A DNA stretch of 64,000 bases from Lophium mytilinum (Eukaryota; Ascomycota; Dothideomycetes; Mytilinidiales; Mytilinidiaceae), in the NCBI GenBank assembly GCA_010093605.1, contig MU004185.1, positions 889,334 to 953,333 on the forward strand. Reading direction: 5' to 3'. Position 1 is the first letter of the stretch. The number at the start of each line of letters is the position of its first letter. The position numbers were made by a program, and so were the translations under genes. Positions 56,451 through 64,000 of this stretch are shown here, piece by piece. A model generated the notes under the pieces. It searched no databases. It was given only the letters and a program-made list of their open reading frames with translations, and was not told the DNA's origin.

Positions 56451-57579
56451 GACTGGGGTTGTGGGAGTTGAGGAGAGAAGGGGTGAGGCTGGAGCTCGAG
56501 GTTTAGAGGTGGTGGGTGGTGGTGAAAGGGTTGCGCTTTGTTCCTGGTCGAGCGCAGTGACTACGGGATTGTTCCTTTGTGGTGGTAGGCGGGAACCAGA
56601 CCTCTAGGCTCTAGCTAGACGGCGGTGGGTGGTGGTATACAGTGCGGTGGGTGTAGCGCGGGTGCATAGATGCGGTCAAGGCAGACAGGCCACATGAGGT
56701 TCATGAAGTCGATGCCAAGCCCTGGAGGTGTTCTATTCACGGCGACCTCCAGCCCCACACACGACAGCGAACCTTGGGAGGGGCCGTCGCCGGTTCGCTA
56801 TCCAGCCCAGGTACAGGCGACTAGCAACGACGTGTGACAGCCGACTAAATTCAACATCTGATAGCGCTGCAATATGGGAATAGCTGGAATTGCTGCCGTG
56901 TATCGAGTGCCCGCCGCCAACGTCCTGTGAATTCACGACCCTCGAAGCCCCCCATCTCCCCCAAACGCCCTGCCACGCCCGGAAACAGGCGTCTGCTGGC
57001 GACCCTTTGCCGTGCCTGAAGGGTGCTGGTGCTGGGCTGGCCTGCTGACGCTGTGAGATGAAAATAGGGCCCGCAGCCCGTCGACATCTGCGCTCGGGCT
57101 CTTCTCTCGCTCGTCTCCAAGCCTCTCCGCATTGAACACCAGGACACCACGACACCGACATCCACCTCACACCGCCCTCCACGCCACCACCCCTCCGCCC
57201 AACCCCCCGCCCGTCGCATATGAAGCGGAAGCCTGTCCCTCACTATCCATTGCGAGCTGCGAACAGAGGCCACGCCCGAGCCTGCTCTGCCTCCGCCTGC
57301 CGCTGCGTGAGCCCTGCGTGGCTCCAGCACAGCACCCCTCCCGAGTAGCGGATCCCTTCGTCGATTGCAATATCACTGCACGCCCAGCACTGCCGTGCCC
57401 GTGTCTCTCGTCCTCCACTCCCGGAATCCTCGCCGAAGCCCGTTGGTACCGTGTCCACAGCGCGTCGGCCTTTTTCCCGCGACACGCCAACCGAACCGAC
57501 TCCATCACGACCTCGCCCTGCTCCCCCCACGCATACCCCCGATTGATTGCGACCCGCTCGAGACTGGCACCCGGGCATA
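56451..57579. promoter_or_regulatory. Shared upstream region of RPB4 and LRG1
   Basis: 1.13 kb between divergent starts. The part near LRG1 (about 57130-57560) is C/T-rich on the plus strand and open in several frames only because of its composition. No specific motif is claimed. Confidence 0.45.
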
Positions 57580-60500
57580 ATGAGCGCACCGGTGGAGGGC
57601 CGGCCGCCGGCAGATCGCAGCGACATACCGGGCAGCTGGCCGTCAGGTTCATACACCGACGCCCAAAACACAGGCTCCAGCATGCAGCGCAGTAGGACTG
57701 AAGACTCAAGCGGACAGCGCGACGTGTCGCCAATCCGGGACCACAACGGCTCAGACTTGCCCGCGATTGCTCCCCGGAAATCTGGTGGTAGCAGGCGACC
57801 CAGTGGCTCGAGAATATGCGGTAAATGCGGAGAAGGCCTGACAGGCCAATTCGTGCGCGCGCTCGGGGATACCTACCATTTGGAATGCTTCACCTGTCAC
57901 GTAGGTTCAAAAGTTCCCTTTACCTGTCACACGGAATCCGTAGACCTCGGAGAGAAAAACACGGTATCGGTACTTCCCTTCTCATGACAAGAAAGCTGCT
58001 AAAATCACGGCGTTGCTTTAGGATTGTGGCAAAATTGTAGCCTCCAAGTTCTTCCCGGTTCCCGACCATCCTCCCAATCAGTATCCTCTCTGTGAAACTG
58101 ATTATTTCCGGCGGCTCGACCTTTTGTGCTTCGAATGTGGGCAGGCTCTCCGAGGCTCCTACATCACTGCACTTGACAGGAAATACCATATCGAGCATTT
58201 CACCTGCTCAGTATGCCCAACCGTGTTTGGGGCTCAGGATAGCTACTACGAACATGAAGGCAGCGTCTTCTGCCATTTCCACTACTCAACACAGTTCGCC
58301 CAGAAATGCAATGGCTGTCTGACAGCTATCCTCAAGCAATTCGTCGAAATTTACCGGAACGGACAGAATCAGCACTGGCATCCCGAATGCTACATGATCC
58401 ACAAGTACTGGAATGTTCGCTTGCACTCGAGCGGCCAGCCCGTCATTGAAGATGCACTCGCGAGCGGAGAAGCTACAGATGAAATTCGGCAGAAGGTACG
58501 GCAGCAGGAGGAAGCTGTCGAAGGGAAGGTCAACTGGATCTGGAAGACCCTATCTGCATTCGAGGAGAAGTCTGCGACGTGCATTTCCGACATGCTCCTT
58601 CACGTCAGCAATGGCGCGTACTTCGATGGAGTTATGGCAGCCAAGAAGTTCATTGTGCATGTCGACCTATTATTCACAGCCGCGGACAATCTCGATGGTC
58701 TTCTAGGCGAAATCAGTCCAAAGGGTAAGCATATTCCATGCTCCGCACATCTAAATGATTTGATATGACACATCCAACCTTGGTTCGAAATGCACCTTGT
58801 CATCACAAACAGGCAACTGACATCTTCCTCGCAGGTCTCCAATATTCTCGAGAATCCAAATTACTGTGCAAGAAAGTCGTGGCCTTCTTCCACCTGCTAC
58901 GGCAGTCTCAAAATACTGGCGTCCGTCGTCTTGGAGTCACGCAAGAGCTGCTGTCGTTGGTTACCGGACTTGCCCACTACCTTAAGCTCCTTATCCGGAT
59001 CTGTCTGCAAGGCTCTTTAAAGCTCGAAAAAGAGACAGGCAACACCAAAGGTCTCACAGATTTTCTTGCGGAGGTCAACTCGCTTGATCAGAGACTAGAG
59101 GCCGAGACAAACGTTGACTATATGACGGAGGCAGCGGCTCTCGTACCTCGCGCTGCAGATACCTGTCCCATTTGCGACCACCAAGTCGAGGAAAAATGCC
59201 TGCGCCTAAACGACATGTCCTTCAACTTTCCTTGTATGGTATGCAAAAACTGTGGCCTTGATATGCGCGATAATTTTACGGACGCACGATGGAGTCAATC
59301 TAACCAGAAGGTGTTTTGCAAGAACTGTGCAGCTAGGGTCCCAGACGCCGAAGGCGGCTTTGTCGCCGTCTCGAAGCTTAGACAGTACATCCACCTTCTG
59401 AAAGTCGCACATGCCAGGCTGCTAGCCACGCTGAGAACCAGTGGCGCATTACCGCATACCTCTGGTAAGTTACACCCTACAGCCAAACCCACGCAGCACA
59501 TTATTCACGCTGCGTGACAGACCATCCGCTCTTGCTGACGCTTCGTAGACGACCCTAACCTGTCTGGGTACGATTCATCCCAGGGCCATCGAATGACTCC
59601 AACCAACGAACTGGAGCCTCCTTTACTGAGATCTGACACTCGGTCAAAATCATTTGCAGGCTCAGGCTCGGGCCCGGAGCCCCAAGGTTCCTACGAGCAA
59701 TCTATCGGCGACATTCGACGGTTGCGATCACAACGCATGGACAAGCACCTTTCCAGTACCATGAAGCGTGCACGCACGTCCAGGATAATCGACGGCCCCG
59801 ACGCGGTACGACCAGGCTCAGCAGGTGATTCCCAGTCCCGAGGTGGAATGCAGATTGTCCAAGAGCGCGACATGAGTGGCGAAGGAGATCATCTAACGCT
59901 TGGAGTCAATACGTTAGCCCTGGACGATATATCTCGTATCGTGGCATTAGAGCAAGCAAAGGAGCAACGCCCCAACGCTTACCGATCAGCAGGAGGTGCG
60001 CTTATCGGGCAAGACCATCAGCCGAAGTTACTGAACGGTCATCGCCGAGAAGCCTCCGGTGGGCAAGAGTTGAACCTTGCCGCAGCCTCTGATAACAGGC
60101 CTCGAATGTACTTTTCCGATATCTCGCCGCTCGAATACTTCAGGCTACGAAGTCTCGCTGTGCTCCAGCTAGGTCTATTGCTCGAGGAAAGCCAGTACAA
60201 CCAAGGGGAGCTTCTGGACTTGCTTGAAACGAAACGACCGACTTTCTGGGGCAAATTTGGAATCGGCAAAGCATTCAAGGCCGACAAGGGCAAGGGAAAT
60301 AAACCCAAGAGGGCCGGAACAGAGAAGCCCGTGTCGGACAAGGCTGTCTTCAGGCAGAGTCTCGAGTACCTAGTGGAAAAGCATGGCGCAGAATCGACCG
60401 ATGGCGTAGGTCACGGTACGCTCAAGGTACCAGCCTTGCTCCAAGACGCCATATCGGCCATGAGAAATATGGACATGTCTGTGGAAGGCGTGTTCCGAAA

Positions 60501-61573
60501 GAATGGCAATCTCAAGAAACTAAGAGAGTTACAAGAGGAGATCGATGCCAAGGGCGGAGATAATGTTGATCTGAATAAGGAGGCTCCCGTGACGCTGGCC
60601 AACTTGCTCAAGAGATTTTTGAGATACATGCCAGATCCAGTTTTGACCCTGAAGCTGTACCGGCTTTTCATGACTGCCAACAGTAAGCCGTTCCGTCCCT
60701 CTGTTGTTTGATGTTAGCTTACCAGATGCAGAAATCCAAGATGAGGATAGACGGTTACGTGTTCTTCATTTGACCTGCTGTCTCTTACCAAAGGCCCATC
60801 GGGACACCATGGAGGTTCTTTTCGCTTTCCTCAACTGGGTGTCGTCTTTCCACACCGTCGATGAGGAAACCGGCAATAAGATGGACATTTGGAACCTGGC
60901 AACAGTAATTACACCCAACATTCTTCGAGAAAACAACGATCTTGAGGAGAAGGCTCCAGACCAGGCCTCCATCAGGGTTGTGTACACGCTCATCGAGTGC
61001 AATGAGTCGATGTGCGAAGTAGGTTACCTCATTTTCAAGTCTTCCTCTAGTTCCCAATACCTTCAAATCCTGCACTTTCCCCTGTTCCGTTTGTATTTTT
61101 TGATGCTTACCGCGGTATAGGTACCTGATGAGATCGTGGCGCTTCTTAGCGATGACGGCTCCCAAGAGATTACCACCAAGGAGATCATGAGACGCTGGGA
61201 GACTGCCGGGAAAGTACCCCAACCAACCGTCTCATCCCCAAATCCACAGAAAGCAGGCCCACCGACCCGAGATGGCCAACCAACCGCGCCCCACATCACG
61301 CAAGTTAACGACAATGCTCAGACATGGCAAACTGAGAGCTCGGTCCGCCATGTTGGAGGTCCGGGTAACCCAGGCATGAGCTACGGTCCTTCATCAAGCC
61401 ACAACACGCCACCGCAGGGGGGCGAACATAACCTTGCGACACCGAACCTACCGTACGCAAATTCAGCGCCCGGTTCAGCGGAGAGCCAGCGGACAGCCTC
61501 GCTTCAACGGCATAGCTATCGCTCGCCTGCGTACCAGCGGCAGGGCCCGATGGGCACCGCCGGTGCCGGGTAA
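57580..61573 (+). CDS. LRG1: LIM-domain Rho GTPase-activating protein (Lrg1-like)
   Basis: Rho1 GTPase-activating protein that tunes cell-wall synthesis and polarised growth at septa and hyphal tips in fungi. Exons are 57580-57900, 58022-58724, 58835-59464, 59549-60682, 60732-61018 and 61121-61573; 1,068 residues. Two adjacent N-terminal LIM domains begin at C80 (ICGKCGEGLTGQFVRALGDTYH) and about residue 144 (CFECGQALRGSYI), with a partial third unit (CNGCLTAI...HPECYMIHKYWNV). Another LIM domain lies at about 451-510 (CPICDHQ ... CMVCKNCGLDM ... FCKNC). The RhoGAP domain is at about 818-1010, with the arginine finger region VEGVFRKNGN (R about 867), NLLKRFLRYMPDPVLTL and NLATVITPNIL. This order matches Lrg1 rather than Rga1/Rga2. 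The C-terminus is disordered and Pro/Ser/Gln-rich. Confidence 0.93.
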
Positions 61574-63038
61574 AGCCTGTCTATAAATCGTCTTGTTGAT
61601 GTCGAAGCATAGCAATGATTTGTTGTCGCATCGTAAACTGAACCAAGTCTCATAGTTCTCGCACCCCTGAGACCTCATCTGACTGAACGGAGTTGGTCTT
61701 CTGGGTACACCTTTTTTTGCATGGCATGCGGCTTGCTTACGCACAGATCTGACAGGGTCTCATCGAATTTCTTCTTTCTTCTCCTTTATCGATGATACCA
61801 CCTCTTCGCGAATTGCTTTCTTCTCAAATTTCCGCGGTTGCAAATGGAAAGCACTGTTGAGTCGGGCGCGACGAACTTCGAGAATCGGAAAGTCGAAATG
61901 AACAAATACGAAAATAGGAAAAACGGATCAGCACTGGATTGCTTTTTATCTTTCACAGCGCAGATTGGAGCGAGCTAGTACTGTTGGTCTGGTCTCCACA
62001 GGAGGCTGTTCGTTTGCGGACATGGGGCATTTGGGTACACAGGAGTTTCTCACTCGTGTTTAGTTCTGGTCAAAGAGTAAGTGAGTTGTGGACAGATTTT
62101 GTTTCTTGTTTTGTTTCACTGCACAGCGTGGGCGGTTGTCCGGCGGTTGGCTGGCTTCTGGTTGGTTCTGCGGTGGCAGCCTGATCGGCCTCCTTTCGAC
62201 TGCTTCGACTTTCTGGACCTTGACAACGACGGCGGAAGGGCAAGCTTGACACCTTTCGAGTCGGAAACGTGGCAAGAGGGATTCGAACCGCGCTAGCACG
62301 GGGCTCACCACTGCCCTATCCCTCCCCGGCCTCGAAGTATGCTTACGGAAAGAGTCGATTGGACTTTGTTGTTGGTGGCTTGGTTGGTTACTACTTGTAT
62401 GGGGGCGAAGACTTAATGCATTGTCCACCCCGTTGTTTTGCGGCATGTTCCTGTTGTCTGCAAAGGAAGCGGCGGATGTAGGATTGATAGGCGTTGTTTC
62501 ATGTATGGAATCTTGCTTCTTGAGACCGGAGTGGAAGGGACTTCAGATCAGATGATCCATTTTTGGGGGCTTCGTGTGATTTGTTCAGAGGTGTGAGATG
62601 CTGTGGTTAGGATACGGGCGTGACATATGTGCGACGTCTTTGTACGAATGTGCTGGTCGGGAACGACAGCATGCCCCCCTCCCCCATTCCTCTACCCCCT
62701 TCAGCGCGATGCACCCTCAAGAGAAGACCTCCAAGAAGTCCGACTATATCTTAACCTGTGCCCTTTCGTAGCGGCAACGAAGTAAAGCACAGCTGTTAGG
62801 CACGCAAGAACTGCAGTCCACTTGGAATGCGGTATGTACAATAAATCGCCGTACTCCTAAACAAAACTTCCAAAAGCTGATTCGGATTTAGCCCCCACAC
62901 CACAACGGGCATGGCGTGATTTGTGGGCGGTTAGAAGGTCTTCCCTGCGTCCTTAAACTCAGCCCTCTCCTCCCTTCGGCATTATTTCAATTCTCATCTA
63001 GCATCTACAAAACACAGTTTGCGCAATTTTCCCTGACA
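61574..63038. other. Intergenic region between LRG1 and the HET gene
   Basis: About 1.46 kb with one tRNA-like remnant (62267-62325) and no supported protein gene. Confidence 0.5.
62267..62325 (-). tRNA. tRNA remnant, Ser-like 3' half (truncated)
   Basis: The minus strand reads GGGCAGTGGTGAGC (A-box-like), then GCGCGGTTCGAATCCC (B-box and T loop) and CTCTTGCCACG. The 3' part resembles fungal tRNA-Ser 3' ends. Only about 18 nt separate the two boxes, too short to hold an anticodon arm, and the T stem has a mismatch. This is therefore a truncated tRNA fragment, not a working gene. Confidence 0.35.
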
Positions 63039-64000
63039 ATGGCTGAATTTGAGTATTCTTCCCTCGATCCCATGAAGAAGGAGATACGCATCTTACGACC
63101 CTTGCTTCAGGCACGCTCCGACGAGGATGAAGCGGCAGCTAGGATGCAGACCAACGACATGATTACCGACATTATCGTTGATCCTGATCTCTCCCTCCAA
63201 TTTGAGCTTTGCGTTGTCTCGTTAGATGAATCACCGCAGTACACCGCTCTGTCATACGTCTGGGGAGACCCTAGCGACCCACGACCCATCTTGGTGAATG
63301 GATCCACCTTTATGGCCACGCAAAATCTATACGCCGCCCTTGAGCACATGCAATACGCTGACATCGCCCCTGCTTTATGGGTTGATGCCGTGTGCATAAA
63401 TCAACGAGATGACGACGAGAAAAATACACAGGTCCCATATATGGGCTCCATTTACTCGAGCGCCCGTCATGTGTTCGTTTGGCTGGGTCCGCAGACTGAA
63501 GACAGCGATCTCATCGCGCGAATGATCCGTGAAATTACGGACGGACTACACCGCGCTTATAGCATTCCTACCTCGCAGAAAGATAGGCTTGTTGAAAGGT
63601 TCCTACCATTTCTTCAGGAGGCGGTCGTCCCCACCATAGCGTACATCTCCAAGTCAATGGCTCCGATCGATTTCTTCAAAGCTTTTGTAAACTGCATAAC
63701 TGATAGAAGCTGGTGGTGGCGTGTTTGGACTGTACAAGAGTTCTACCTCCCCCAACGCGTGCAGTTTCAGATTGGACTCCGAAGAATTCCTCTTGAAGAG
63801 TTTGATCTTGTCTTCCAAGTCCTCACCAGCGCGTATAAGTCCACTTTCGGAAGAACAGACGAACAGTACCTTGCCGAGACACGGTGGATCAATGGGTTTG
63901 ACAGGATTACGCAGATGCTGAACCTTCGTAGAGGCCGCCAAATCGACATATTTGGGAACAACGGACTCTACGAAGTGCTGTGCCGGACATATTGTCCATT
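63039..64000 (+). CDS. HET (heterokaryon incompatibility) domain protein, N-terminal part
   Basis: HET-domain proteins trigger cell death after fusion of incompatible hyphae and act as TIR-like innate-immunity effectors in moulds. The frame opens at ATG 63039 (MAEFEYSSLDPMKKEIRILRP) and runs 320 codons to the window edge with no stop. Hallmark HET blocks are present: YTALSYVWGDPSDPRPILVNG (about 68-88), LWVDAVCINQRDDDEKNTQV (about 113-132) and IYSSARHVFVWLG (about 137-149), then RSWWWRVWTVQEF (about 223-235). The region after the HET domain starts with helical sequence; any C-terminal partner domain is outside the window. No N-terminal partner such as a NACHT is seen. The specific incompatibility locus cannot be named. 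Confidence 0.92.
   Translation, partial: MAEFEYSSLDPMKKEIRILRPLLQARSDEDEAAARMQTNDMITDIIVDPDLSLQFELCVVSLDESPQYTALSYVWGDPSDPRPILVNGSTFMATQNLYAALEHMQYADIAPALWVDAVCINQRDDDEKNTQVPYMGSIYSSARHVFVWLGPQTEDSDLIARMIREITDGLHRAYSIPTSQKDRLVERFLPFLQEAVVPTIAYISKSMAPIDFFKAFVNCITDRSWWWRVWTVQEFYLPQRVQFQIGLRRIPLEEFDLVFQVLTSAYKSTFGRTDEQYLAETRWINGFDRITQMLNLRRGRQIDIFGNNGLYEVLCRTYCP

Noticed and set aside
57132-57733. Long frames on both strands upstream of LRG1
   Set aside because: High C/T content suppresses stops; no domain, and the LRG1 ATG at 57580 gives the conserved protein.

Overview
The window is nuclear DNA of a filamentous ascomycete (Pezizomycotina), most likely a Dothideomycete, although the class is inferred only from gene content and style. 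Genes are mostly split by short introns of about 48-120 nt with GTAAGT-like donors, CTAAC-like branch sites and YAG acceptors. Several families are typical of moulds: a HET-domain protein, secreted tyrosinase, GPI-anchored Cys-rich protein, Rim15 kinase with PAS and receiver domains, and an OTT_1508-like deaminase. Neighbouring genes are functionally unrelated and face both ways, as expected for a fungal chromosome arm. No operons, CRISPR arrays or complete mobile elements were seen.

Layout. 1-8.1 kb: SNT2-like BAH/SANT/GATA/PHD chromatin reader (minus, 3' end outside the window), a 2.4 kb leader region, then a small GPI-anchored Cys-rich protein. 8.5-12.5 kb: MPH1 (FANCM-family helicase). 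12.8-16.1 kb: an accessory-looking island with an OTT_1508-type deaminase-fold gene bracketed by diverged direct repeats whose differences are mainly transitions (RIP-like). 16.1-18.9 kb: a small secreted protein, a long AT-rich stretch and a tRNA-Cys gene with two inserts. 19.1-28.9 kb: RNA1 (RanGAP) and COX17 back to back, a DUF1295 membrane protein, a secreted low-complexity protein, then RPP1 (RNase P/MRP) and the CK2 alpha kinase back to back. 29.5-38.6 kb: three plus-strand genes, valyl-tRNA synthetase with two possible starts, calnexin and methylmalonate-semialdehyde dehydrogenase. 39.6-40.3 kb: a small hypothetical gene ending in a tandem triplication. 42.5-54.4 kb: RIM15 with a long upstream region, a LanC-like protein and a tyrosinase. 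54.7-64 kb: a tRNA-like locus with a G-rich tract, RPB4 and LRG1 (LIM-RhoGAP) back to back, another tRNA-like remnant, and the start of a HET-domain gene.

The most unusual observation is the tRNA-Cys(GCA) gene at 18741-18868. All four arms pair perfectly, but only after removal of (i) a 7-nt insert at the usual 37/38 intron site that is complementary to the anticodon and (ii) a 49-nt insert between positions 26 and 27 that has the donor, branch site, acceptor and length of a spliceosomal intron. The second is the deaminase gene flanked by RIP-like direct repeats that preserve traces of a common opposite-strand reading frame.

Splice junctions were inferred by eye from reading-frame continuity, splice consensus and family conservation. 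For most genes the phases sum exactly to an open frame. No alignments or searches were run.
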